This document shows positions 54,243 through 63,029 of a stretch of DNA of 64,000 bases, piece by piece. This DNA comes from Bacteroidota bacterium. GTDB taxonomy: Bacteria > Bacteroidota > Bacteroidia > Bacteroidales > UBA7960. Positions within the stretch are counted from its first letter, which is position 1; each line of letters begins with the position of its first letter. A program made the position numbers and the translations under genes. The stretch covers positions 1-64,000 of the forward strand of contig RECE01000245.1 of the NCBI GenBank assembly GCA_007694165.1. The letters run 5' to 3'. A model generated the notes under the pieces. That model was not told where the DNA came from. It worked only from the letters and a program-made list of their open reading frames with translations, and did not search any database.

Positions 54243-55463
54243 TTAAATATTCCTAATTGCGATATTCTCTCTGAAAACTCTCATAAAATTCCCAGACCAA
54301 ACCTTCTCAATATCTTCTTCCGAATAGCCTCTTCTGAGCATTTCGACAGTCAGGTTATGCATTTCGCTTACATCATAGCAATCTTCAAGTTGTCCTCCAC
54401 CATCAAAATCACTCCCAATTCCTACGTAGTCAATGCCAATGAGATTAACAATATGATCCAGGTGGTCTATGATATCTGCTACAGTGGGTAATTCAGAGGG
54501 GAAATTCTGATCTATGGCATACCATTCAGTGCGGGCCATTTCCATCTCTTCATCCGACAGGTTCTGAAAATCATTGTATTTTCTGCGCAATTCGGCACGT
54601 GCCGAATCTCTCGGAGGGTTAGCAGGCATTTGCTTTACATATAGAAAGCAAAGCTGAACCACACCGCCGTTTTCTGCCAGTGCAATAAGCATGTCATCAT
54701 CAAGATTCCGCGGGTCATCATGTATTGCACGCGCATTGGAGTGAGAGGCAATTACAGGGGCTTTGGCAACACTTAAAACATCGTGAAATGCCTGGTCGGA
54801 GATGTGACTTACATCCACCATCATCCCCAGTCTGTTCATTTCTTCAATGAGTTGGTAACCCATGTCCGAAAGCCCGCCGTGAACTGCTCCTTCAGGGTCG
54901 TTGGAGCTGTCACTGAAATGATTGTTTCGGGTATGCGAGAGGGTAATATACCGGGCTCCCAGATCATAAAACTTCTCCACAAGAGAAAGATCTTCACCAA
55001 TGGGGTAAGCATTTTCCAGTCCTAAATACACTGCACGTTTGCCTTCATCGCGGAGCTTGTATCCATCTTCGGGAGTAAGAGCAAGACCCGCCAGATGGTA
55101 GTTCTGTTCAATACTTTCATGAATAATCCCGAAAATAGTAACAGCACGCTCTCTTGCAATTTCCCAGGCTTCAGGAGAACTTTCCCCCTGTCCGAGAAAT
55201 ACAGCGAAAAAAGCTGCATCCAAACCCCCTTCTTCCATTCTGGGGAAATCCAGTTTCCCGCCACCCTTGTGGGGGTCGTTTCTTTTTCCCAGGTCAACAC
55301 CTCTTCGACCCAGCATCAATGGAGTATCTGTATGACTGTCAAGGGTAAATATCCGCTGGTGTATTTCCCGGGCTTGTTGTTCAAGTTGTTGGTCATCGGC
55401 AGTGGCTGCATTAATGAGTAAGAATGCAGGTAATAGAAATACAAAAATCTTTTTAAAAATCAT
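54243..55463 (-). CDS. Membrane dipeptidase, M19 family, exported
   Basis: 406 residues with a signal peptide (1-22). Seen: zinc ligands in LDSHTDTP, YLGLENAYPIG, and VDVSHISDQAF, with ASHSNARAIHDDPRNLDD and GIGSDFDGGG. M19 dipeptidases hydrolyse dipeptides and some beta-lactams. Predicted periplasmic. It lies 26 bp after the S9 gene and is probably co-transcribed with it. Confidence 0.94.
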   Translation of the reverse strand: MIFKKIFVFLLPAFLLINAATADDQQLEQQAREIHQRIFTLDSHTDTPLMLGRRGVDLGKRNDPHKGGGKLDFPRMEEGGLDAAFFAVFLGQGESSPEAWEIARERAVTIFGIIHESIEQNYHLAGLALTPEDGYKLRDEGKRAVYLGLENAYPIGEDLSLVEKFYDLGARYITLSHTRNNHFSDSSNDPEGAVHGGLSDMGYQLIEEMNRLGMMVDVSHISDQAFHDVLSVAKAPVIASHSNARAIHDDPRNLDDDMLIALAENGGVVQLCFLYVKQMPANPPRDSARAELRRKYNDFQNLSDEEMEMARTEWYAIDQNFPSELPTVADIIDHLDHIVNLIGIDYVGIGSDFDGGGQLEDCYDVSEMHNLTVEMLRRGYSEEDIEKVWSGNFMRVFRENIAIRNI

Positions 55464-55489
55464 TATTACAGGTTTTATTATTGAATAAA

Positions 55490-57598
55490 TTATTTGATCA
55501 AATCAAGCATAAATGCATATTGTAATGCTGTTTCCTTCAGGCGTTGAAATCTTCCTGATGCACCGCTGTGCCCGGCCTCCATATTGGTATACAGATAGAT
55601 CCGGCTGTCGCCTGTATTGTGCGTTCGAAGTTTTGCAGTCCACTTGGTAGGTTCCCAGTATTGCACCTGTGAATCATAGAGTCCGGATGTAATCAGCATG
55701 TTGGGATAGGATTGCTTTTGTACCTGGTCGTAGGGTGAATATGACAACATGTAATGATAGTAGAGGGAATCGTTGGGGTTTCCCCACTCATCATATTCAG
55801 AAGTTGTAAGGGGAATGGTTTCATCCAGCATGGTGGTAACCACATCCACAAACGGAACTCCGGCAATAATACCTTTGTAAAGTTCAGGACGCATATTGAC
55901 AATGGCACCCATGAGCAACCCTCCTGCGCTTCCGCCTTGTGCAAACAGCATATCGGGTGAGGTGTAATTTTCCCGGATCAAAAACTCCGAAACATCAATA
56001 AAATCATTGAATGTATTGATTTTTTGAAGAAGCTTTCCTTCTTCATACCAGACCCTTCCCATTTCCTGACCACCCCTGATGTGCGCCATGGCATACACAA
56101 AACCTCTGTCGAGCAGGCTGATAAGGTTTGAATTGAACCTGGGATCCGCACTACTACCATATGAGCCATAAGCATATTGGAGCAATGGGTTTTGGCCATC
56201 TTGTCTCACCCCCTTTTTATATACCAAAGTAACGGGAACCCGGGCGCCATCGCGGGCAGCAGCAAAAAGTCTTCTGGTTTCATATGCATTGGCATCAAAA
56301 TCTCCCAATACCGCTTGTTGCCATATGGTGTTTTGCTCCCTTGTATTCATGTTGTAATCAATGATGGTAGCCGGTGTAGTAAGCGAGGTATAACTGTACC
56401 TGAAGGTATCAGTGTCTGTTTCCAGGTTGATGTTGATGGCTGCCGTGTAGGCTTCTTCTTCAAATTCAAGATAGTGTTCGCTGTTATTTCGGGTATTGAT
56501 TATCCGCATTTGCCTGAGGGCATTGCTGCGCTCCTGTAAAACAAGAAAGTCGTTGAATACTGAAAAGTTTTCCAGCAAAACATCATTGCGATGGGGGATA
56601 ACCTCTTTCCAGTTATTGATATTTGTGCGCGATGCCATTGTTTCCATCAGACGAAAGTTTTGAGCCTGATAATTGGTCAGGATGTAGAATTTGCCATTCA
56701 GATGTTCAACCGAGTAAATTAAATCTCGCCGCCTGGGCTGAAAAACCCTGAAATTGCCTGAAGGATTATCTGCTTCAAGTATGAGTGTTTCGGAGCTTAA
56801 TGTTGTTGAAGCATTGATGGTAAGATACTTTCCATCAGTAGTTTTAGAAACACCCATGTAATAATAGGTATCGTCTTTCTCATAATAAACCTCAATGGGT
56901 CTTTTTTGCTGAATATTATATCGGAATACCCTTATATACCTCAGTGTAACCGGATCGATAGTAGTGAAGAAGAACGTTTTGTTATCAGCGGCCCATTCCA
57001 CATCACCTGCAGCCAGTTCAACGGCAGTAGGGGTGACTTTTTGTGTTGCCAGGTCTTTGTAATAAATTGTATTCTGACGTCTGCCTAAAGTGTCTACAGT
57101 ATAAGCAATCATGGTATTATCCGGACTGATGCTGAAGCTTCCCACCCTGAAATAACGATAACCTTCAGCCATTTCCGGCACATTGAGCAATATTTCTTCT
57201 TTTGCATCCATGCTGCTTTTTTTCCGGCAGTAAATGGGGTACTCTCCCCCTTCCTCATATCTTGTATAGTAATAATAACCGTTAAAGAAATAAGGAGCAC
57301 TGCTTTCATCCTGTTTCAATCTGCCAAGCATTTCATTGAACAATTCTTCCCGATGGTTTTCCACGTGGCTTAAGCTTTGCTTTAAGTAATTGTTTTCAGC
57401 TTCCAGGTAGGCAATTACTTCAGGATTTTCCGGGTCATTCATCCAATAGTAAAAATCAATGCGCGTATCACCGTGCATAATAAGTTGTTTTTCGTGTTGG
57501 GGGGCTATAGGAGCTTTTGCTTCTTCCTGGCCGGGTTGTCCGCATGCTAAAAGTAAAAATGCAGGCAGGATCCAAATGATTGATTTTTTAAACATCAT
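55490..57598 (-). CDS. S9A prolyl oligopeptidase / oligopeptidase B-like, lipoprotein
   Basis: 702 residues (two adjacent ATGs). Seen: lipobox FLLLACG (Cys19), an N-terminal beta-propeller (about 70-420), and a C-terminal alpha/beta hydrolase. The nucleophile is in AQGGSAGGLLMG, the Asp in TSGLYDSQVQYWEP, and the His in NMEAGHSGASGRF. It cleaves short peptides, by sequence most like PtrB. The lipoprotein signal puts it in the periplasm or at the surface rather than the cytoplasm, unlike E. coli PtrB. It heads the run with the M19 gene. Confidence 0.93.
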   Translation of the reverse strand: MMFKKSIIWILPAFLLLACGQPGQEEAKAPIAPQHEKQLIMHGDTRIDFYYWMNDPENPEVIAYLEAENNYLKQSLSHVENHREELFNEMLGRLKQDESSAPYFFNGYYYYTRYEEGGEYPIYCRKKSSMDAKEEILLNVPEMAEGYRYFRVGSFSISPDNTMIAYTVDTLGRRQNTIYYKDLATQKVTPTAVELAAGDVEWAADNKTFFFTTIDPVTLRYIRVFRYNIQQKRPIEVYYEKDDTYYYMGVSKTTDGKYLTINASTTLSSETLILEADNPSGNFRVFQPRRRDLIYSVEHLNGKFYILTNYQAQNFRLMETMASRTNINNWKEVIPHRNDVLLENFSVFNDFLVLQERSNALRQMRIINTRNNSEHYLEFEEEAYTAAININLETDTDTFRYSYTSLTTPATIIDYNMNTREQNTIWQQAVLGDFDANAYETRRLFAAARDGARVPVTLVYKKGVRQDGQNPLLQYAYGSYGSSADPRFNSNLISLLDRGFVYAMAHIRGGQEMGRVWYEEGKLLQKINTFNDFIDVSEFLIRENYTSPDMLFAQGGSAGGLLMGAIVNMRPELYKGIIAGVPFVDVVTTMLDETIPLTTSEYDEWGNPNDSLYYHYMLSYSPYDQVQKQSYPNMLITSGLYDSQVQYWEPTKWTAKLRTHNTGDSRIYLYTNMEAGHSGASGRFQRLKETALQYAFMLDLIK

Positions 57599-57722
57599 GG
57601 TTAGTGGTAAAAATGAATGATTGCTTGTTTAGTGTTTAAGATGACTTTTTGACTTGGAATGCATGTAACTGTAATGCAGTAACATGCGATTTGTTTATTT
57701 TATTGGAAATGATTCTAATACA

Positions 57723-57756
57723 CAAACATATGGTTAAATCAGTAAATAATTTGCAA
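57723..57756 (-). promoter_or_regulatory. Candidate promoter of the S9-M19 run
   Basis: On the minus strand TTG (57756-57754), 23 nt, then TATGTTTG (57730-57723), about 118 nt before the start at 57598. The -7 match is exact. Confidence 0.45.
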
Positions 57757-57860
57757 TTTTACTCATTTAAACCCTTAACCCGGATTTTTTAATCAAAAAA
57801 TTGTTTTATTTTTAGAAAATGATAAAAAACTCAATTCACATATATTAAAAGGGGGAGTCC

Positions 57861-60800
57861 ATGTTGACCGAAAAAGTAGTGAAGGAGCATCAGAGCCGGC
57901 TTAATAGCCTGTTAAACAAACATTTTACACCTCTCTCAGCAGAGTCCTATTACAAACTCAGCCAGTATACAGAACAATACCTGGCAGAGGCGGATAAGTT
58001 TTTCCTGAAAATCAGCAAGTCCGGTGAAAAGCAGGATATAATAAGAAACCTGCACGAACATATCCTTTTCAGGAAAAGCATCCTTGTTCAGCTCAATAGT
58101 TGGATCAATCAAAAACAAATGTCAGAGTGGGATACAATTTATCCAGGCTACAGGTCTGATCTGGATGAGTTCCTGGCTACACAGCCACTTTACTGGTATC
58201 AATATCAAAATAAGGAAAGATTTATTTCACAGCAGAATGACTCATTGCGGGTCAGGGTTTTTAAGTTCTTAAAAAGAGTGGGGTATGGGATATGGGTTGC
58301 ACCAGTGAAAATGGCAAACTATATGCTGAGGTTAAGGAAAAAACCGGAGAGAGATTACCCTCTCTGGAAACAGAAAATTCCGGTGGAAAAACTAACACGC
58401 TGGTATTATGAAAATGAGTTTGTCAGGAGTTTTGCCGAATTAAAAAGTGAAAATCTGAAAGAAACGGCTCTGCTGGCCAATGAAATCTGGAAAAGGGATC
58501 ATCAGTTGTTTTCCCTGTTCAATGCCTATGCTTCTGAAGATTATGATAAGGCAGCTTTACTGGAAAGCTGGAAGGATGAAATAAGACCTGCAATTATTGC
58601 TACCAAAGCCCAGGCTGAGAAAGCTGCCGGGAAGTGTGACGAGAAGATGAACCGTATTTTTGAAATATTGGATCAGCTTTTTGCCGGGCAAATGGAAATT
58701 GCAGGCACACTTGAATTTAAGCGTTTTGCCCACAGAAAAGGAAGAAGGAAGTCTCAGCTCAAAAAGCTGAAGAAAAAATGTATACACAGAGAAAACCGGC
58801 GTTACAATACGATTTATGCCCTGGTAGACGACTGGAAGTTTAACCAGGAAATATATATCCTGAAAGGAAATGCATTGAAAAGCTTCCTGATGTTTAAAAA
58901 CCGGCTTGTATCGAGGGCCGGCATTGTAGAAAGCGCATTGGAGAAAATACCTGTAGTGCTTACCGATACCCTGAACGAAATTGAAGAAGTCGATTATGAA
59001 AGTTTTCGTAAAAATCTTCAGCAATTGAAATACAGCACCTCCAAAACCTTAAATGGCCAGCTCATCCCTGAAGTTTCCGATTTAATGCTTGAGCAAGGGT
59101 TTCCCCTGGTGGTAGATGAAATTGAACAGGCACTTCACAGCGAGCTACAGTTGATGACCCGTAAAAGGATTCTTATTGATGGATTTGATGCCTCAAAAGA
59201 GTACAGCGATGGCTCCATGCAATCGATAATTCCGCTTGAGCTGATTGAGTTTGAAATGATGGCAGAGGTAAAAAAGACGCTTTTGCAGTCTAAATCAAAA
59301 ACCATAGAACAACTTGAAAGAATTAAAACCGAATTAGAAAACCTGGGTCGAATGGTGGTTTTTAACCTCGACTCTGCCATTGCCATGCTTGATGAGCAGG
59401 GGGAGGCAGGTTTAAAGGACAGCTTTATTGATTCGAAAGCCGCCATGGAAAGGGCCAAACAGAATTATGGCAATTTAAAAACGCTGTTTGATACCTACAT
59501 TTTTGAACTCCAGCAAACTATCCATGACAGCCTGGTTACGTTCTCCTCCCGGCTAACCGATTTAACAGACAACAGCAGGGTTGCAGATATTCGTTACCGC
59601 ATAGCCCGTGCAAAAGCCATTAAGAAAAGTGAACAAATTGGGTTGTATCTGAAGACCGGGTTGCGCAATAACTTGCATAAAACAACCCTGTATTACAGGC
59701 TATCGCGCAAGAAAATTGACAGTGGCATAGACCTTATAAAAGGGCAGCTGGGTATACAATCTATTTCCGGTGATATTACTTCTGAGATAAGTGAGTATCT
59801 GTTAACTGGAGATACGATTGTGCAAAAACTGCCTTTTGTATACAGACGCCTGTTTGTAAACGAACCTCTTAAGGATGCCACTTTTTATATGAAAAGGCAA
59901 AATGAGTCAGGCATGCTTGAGAAAGCCTGGGAAAGGTGGAAACAGGGAGTGTTTACTCCAGCTCTGATCTATGGAGAAAAGGGTAGTGGCATCAGCTCCT
60001 TTGTAAACATGTTTGTGAAAGAGAAAATCCGGCAAAGTCCACCTGTATTCTCTGTTGTGCCTGCCAAACGGGTTAATACAGAAGAAGATTTGCTGGCGTT
60101 GCTGGGTTTGAGTTTTCGTGCTGAAGCGTTTTTAAAGTTGCACGATTTGTATGACTATGTTGAAAAACAGGCACCATTTGTGGTTTATGCAGATAAGCTT
60201 CATATGATGTATCTCCGATTGCCCGGTGGGTTTACCATCTTAAAAAGGTTCTTTGAAATCATCAGCAATACCAGTCGCAAAATATTCTGGATTTGCACCT
60301 GTGGCCTTTATTCATCTCAATACCTGCATAAAGCCATAGGGCTGTATGACTACTTCCCGGTTTTGATTCCCATGAGAAAACTCAACAGCGAAGAGGTTCG
60401 TAATGTGATCATGATGAGGCATAAAACCAGTGGGTATGATCTGTATTTTAAGCCATCACCTGAAGATTTGAAAGAAAGGATGTATGTGAAAAAAGATGAC
60501 AGCGCAAAGCAGGAATATTTAAAAACCAAGTATTTCAATGCACTCAACAGGCATACACAATCCAATATAGCTTTTGCACTGCAATTGTGGCTTCGCAGTG
60601 CAGAAAAAGCGGAAGACAACCGTATCCATCTCAACTCGCTTGATATGCTTGACTTCAGTTTTGTTTTCAACCTGCCGGCTGAGGTTATTTTTGGTTTGCA
60701 CGCTTTGATCCTGCACGAACGCCTGGATTTATTCCAGCTTTCACAGGTTTTGAATATCAGCAAAAGACAGGCTGTTCTGTTGCTTATGCGCCTGGCAGAC

Positions 60801-60896
60801 AGAGGTATTGTATCAGAAGAAAAAGGGCTGTATGGTATACACCCCTTACTTTACAGGCAAACGATTATGCTATTGAATGACAGAAACCTGATTTGA
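57861..60896 (+). CDS. 1011-residue NTPase-like protein of unrecognised family, partner of MscS
   Basis: Not recognised as a named family. The start ATG follows an unusually good purine-rich RBS (AAAAGGGGGAG, 57847-57857). Seen: a long helical region (about 1-650) rich in charged residues and without TM segments, then an NTPase-like fold from about 675. Its Walker A position reads GEKGSGISS (705-713), with Ile711 where Lys is expected. A Walker B-like hydrophobic strand ends in Asp778 (FVVYADK). A sensor-like FWICTCGLYSSQYL lies near 815. A C-terminal winged-helix-like domain (936-1011, LFQLSQVLNISKRQAVLLLM) follows. The layout recalls STAND/AAA ATPases, with nucleotide binding in doubt. An MscS gene follows 110 bp downstream on the same strand. 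Confidence 0.85.
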   Translation: MLTEKVVKEHQSRLNSLLNKHFTPLSAESYYKLSQYTEQYLAEADKFFLKISKSGEKQDIIRNLHEHILFRKSILVQLNSWINQKQMSEWDTIYPGYRSDLDEFLATQPLYWYQYQNKERFISQQNDSLRVRVFKFLKRVGYGIWVAPVKMANYMLRLRKKPERDYPLWKQKIPVEKLTRWYYENEFVRSFAELKSENLKETALLANEIWKRDHQLFSLFNAYASEDYDKAALLESWKDEIRPAIIATKAQAEKAAGKCDEKMNRIFEILDQLFAGQMEIAGTLEFKRFAHRKGRRKSQLKKLKKKCIHRENRRYNTIYALVDDWKFNQEIYILKGNALKSFLMFKNRLVSRAGIVESALEKIPVVLTDTLNEIEEVDYESFRKNLQQLKYSTSKTLNGQLIPEVSDLMLEQGFPLVVDEIEQALHSELQLMTRKRILIDGFDASKEYSDGSMQSIIPLELIEFEMMAEVKKTLLQSKSKTIEQLERIKTELENLGRMVVFNLDSAIAMLDEQGEAGLKDSFIDSKAAMERAKQNYGNLKTLFDTYIFELQQTIHDSLVTFSSRLTDLTDNSRVADIRYRIARAKAIKKSEQIGLYLKTGLRNNLHKTTLYYRLSRKKIDSGIDLIKGQLGIQSISGDITSEISEYLLTGDTIVQKLPFVYRRLFVNEPLKDATFYMKRQNESGMLEKAWERWKQGVFTPALIYGEKGSGISSFVNMFVKEKIRQSPPVFSVVPAKRVNTEEDLLALLGLSFRAEAFLKLHDLYDYVEKQAPFVVYADKLHMMYLRLPGGFTILKRFFEIISNTSRKIFWICTCGLYSSQYLHKAIGLYDYFPVLIPMRKLNSEEVRNVIMMRHKTSGYDLYFKPSPEDLKERMYVKKDDSAKQEYLKTKYFNALNRHTQSNIAFALQLWLRSAEKAEDNRIHLNSLDMLDFSFVFNLPAEVIFGLHALILHERLDLFQLSQVLNISKRQAVLLLMRLADRGIVSEEKGLYGIHPLLYRQTIMLLNDRNLI

Positions 60897-61006
60897 AGAC
60901 AACCAAAATGCATTCATTAACAAACCGGCTAACCTGGTTTTATGCTGCGGGGGAGGATTGCTTTTGATGAGAGGAAAATTGAAGATTCATACTTACTAAG
61001 ATACAG

Positions 61007-62107
61007 ATGATTATGGCAAAGAATATTGTATATAAAATGAGTGCAACAGCAGTTATTTTGATTTTTCTGCTTGGCTTTTTGCCTTCACTTTTCGCGTTGC
61101 AACCCGGTAGCGAACCGGATACGATGCCAGGTATAGTCTTTTCAGAAGAAAACAGGCAGAGTGAAGTTAGCGTAGATCAAGAGACAGAACTACCCCTTGA
61201 AACCCGTGAAGTTGCTACAGGCAATGAGACAAAAGAGATGCAAGAACCAGTTTCACCCGTTGCCGCACCCGCGAAAGAGCCTGCTGAACCTGCAGGGGAA
61301 GTAAGCAGGCTCAGAGAGGAATTGACACAGGCTCCTGACGTACGAAATCTGATTTCAATCGGTAAAATTTTCTGGGCTACAATTTTCATCCTGATAGGGT
61401 ATTTCATTTTCAAAGCTCTAACGGGTTTGTTGTCTGTCATTTCTGAACGGAATGCGCGTTATAAGGCTGGCATTAGAAGAATTTTGCCCATAGTAAAAAT
61501 CGCAGGATGGGCATTCATATTTTATATCATCATAAATGGAATATTTCAGCCACCTCCGGAAACGATATTTGCCTTTTTTGCATCGGTGGGTGTTGCCATT
61601 GGCTTTGCATCGCAGGATTTGCTGAAAAACATTTTTGGAGGGTTGATGATTTTGTTTGACAAACCTTTCCAGATTGGGGATAAAATTGAATCGGGCAAAT
61701 ATTATGGAGAAGTGAAGGAAGTAGGTTTGCGCTCCACGCGGGTTGTGACTCCTGATGACAGTATCGTTACCATTCCCAACTCTGAAATGATGAATCAGTC
61801 CATCTCCAATGCCAATTCAAGTGAAAACAATTGCCAGGTAGTGGCTGAATTTTTTCTCCCGGTAACCACCGATACAAGGCGTGTAAGGCAGATTGCAACA
61901 GAGGCCGCGCAGGTTTCACGCTATGTGTACCTTAAAAAGCCCATATTTGTTGAATATACCAACGTGCTGGTTCCCAAAGGGTCTTTCCTTAAGATGCGCC
62001 TGAAAGCTTATGTGATGGATGTAAGGTACGAGTTCCCTTTTCAGAGTGAAATGACGGAAATTGTGTTGCACGAGCTCAAAAAAGAAGGATTCCTTGAGGG
62101 GCTTTAG
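61007..62107 (+). CDS. MscS-family mechanosensitive channel with long N-terminal extension
   Basis: 366 residues. Seen: an N-terminal signal or TM (about 9-31), then a periplasmic Pro/Glu-rich linker (about 32-115, PVSPVAAPAKEPAEPAGE). TM helices follow at about 119-140 and 160-180, and the pore helix region FAFFASVGVAIGFASQDLL at about 188-206. The MscS beta-domain comes next (FDKPFQIGDKIESG, VTIPNSEMMNQSI). It is a small-conductance, osmotic-release type channel. It follows the 1011-residue NTPase-like gene. Its stop shares TTAG with the convergent methyltransferase gene. Confidence 0.93.
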   Translation: MIMAKNIVYKMSATAVILIFLLGFLPSLFALQPGSEPDTMPGIVFSEENRQSEVSVDQETELPLETREVATGNETKEMQEPVSPVAAPAKEPAEPAGEVSRLREELTQAPDVRNLISIGKIFWATIFILIGYFIFKALTGLLSVISERNARYKAGIRRILPIVKIAGWAFIFYIIINGIFQPPPETIFAFFASVGVAIGFASQDLLKNIFGGLMILFDKPFQIGDKIESGKYYGEVKEVGLRSTRVVTPDDSIVTIPNSEMMNQSISNANSSENNCQVVAEFFLPVTTDTRRVRQIATEAAQVSRYVYLKKPIFVEYTNVLVPKGSFLKMRLKAYVMDVRYEFPFQSEMTEIVLHELKKEGFLEGL

Positions 62108-62934
62108 ACTTTTTCGAAAACAAGTATATCCTGAAAATCAATATCCTTGTTTTTCTCCAATCCTTGCCAGTAACCCGGCACAAACTTCTTAATCCTCAGT
62201 TTGTTGTCATGCGCCAGTTCCTTTTCAATGTAATCATATTTAAATGCTACATTCGCTGATTTAACCCTGGGATCCATCAATTTATAATATCCGTGATCTA
62301 CCGGAAATCCGAAAGAGGGTTTAATGGGGGTAGAGGGGAGCTGATAGTCAAAGACAAAAAATGTAGCTAAGCATTTGCCTGATGGTTTGAGTACCCTGCT
62401 GATTTCCTTCATATAGTTTTTGGTTTCGGAAGGTACCATATGGGTGAAAACAGATGTGAGAAATACGAAATCAAATTCTTCATTATTATAAGGAAATTTA
62501 AGCTCTGCAGCTTCATCGCCTTCAGAAGAATAGAGATCATTTTTCAGGGCAATCAGTTTGAAATTAAAGTTGGGATGGTGGGTCGAAATGTTTTTCTGAC
62601 ACCATTTAACACCGGTGTTTACAATGTCAAACCCTTCATAACTTCCTTCTTCGGAGAGAAAAGTGGTAAGAGGCAAGGCCATTCTTCCTATTCCACTGCC
62701 TACATCCAGCACGCGATGATGAGGCTTTAGCTCACCGTATTGGCGAAAAAATTCAAGAAATAGCTTTCCTGCGTTAATAAAATCACCTGCACCGGTAAAA
62801 ATCATTCCTCTGGGGGGGATGTTGTTATTCCTTTTGCCTGTGAGTGAATCCCAGATATCATAAGGCAAAAATGCCAGGCGCCTAACCATAAGACGTTGTG
62901 AGGGGCTAAACAAATAGTATAGTTTTCTTAACAT
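62104..62934 (-). CDS. Class I SAM-dependent methyltransferase
   Basis: 276 residues. Seen: motif I VLDVGSGIGRMALPL (about 75-89), a FDIVNTGVKWC motif II region, FDFVFLTSVFTHM (motif IV), and LKPSGKCLATFF. No signal or TM. The substrate is unknown. The stop overlaps that of mscS (TTAG). Confidence 0.88.
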   Translation of the reverse strand: MLRKLYYLFSPSQRLMVRRLAFLPYDIWDSLTGKRNNNIPPRGMIFTGAGDFINAGKLFLEFFRQYGELKPHHRVLDVGSGIGRMALPLTTFLSEEGSYEGFDIVNTGVKWCQKNISTHHPNFNFKLIALKNDLYSSEGDEAAELKFPYNNEEFDFVFLTSVFTHMVPSETKNYMKEISRVLKPSGKCLATFFVFDYQLPSTPIKPSFGFPVDHGYYKLMDPRVKSANVAFKYDYIEKELAHDNKLRIKKFVPGYWQGLEKNKDIDFQDILVFEKV

Positions 62935-62971
62935 TTTGCAAAATTAGAAAGTTTGGCGATACATACGAAAA

Positions 62972-63005
62972 AAACACCGGAAAACTACTAAGGCCTCCGG
63001 TGTTT
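62972..63005 (-). terminator. Terminator after the right-edge T9SS gene
   Basis: A 9-bp stem (AAACACCGG / CCGGTGTTT) with a 16-nt loop and TTTTTT on the minus side, 24 bp past the stop at 63030. Confidence 0.7.
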
Positions 63006-63029
63006 AATAGTATGCTGATATTTCTGAAA

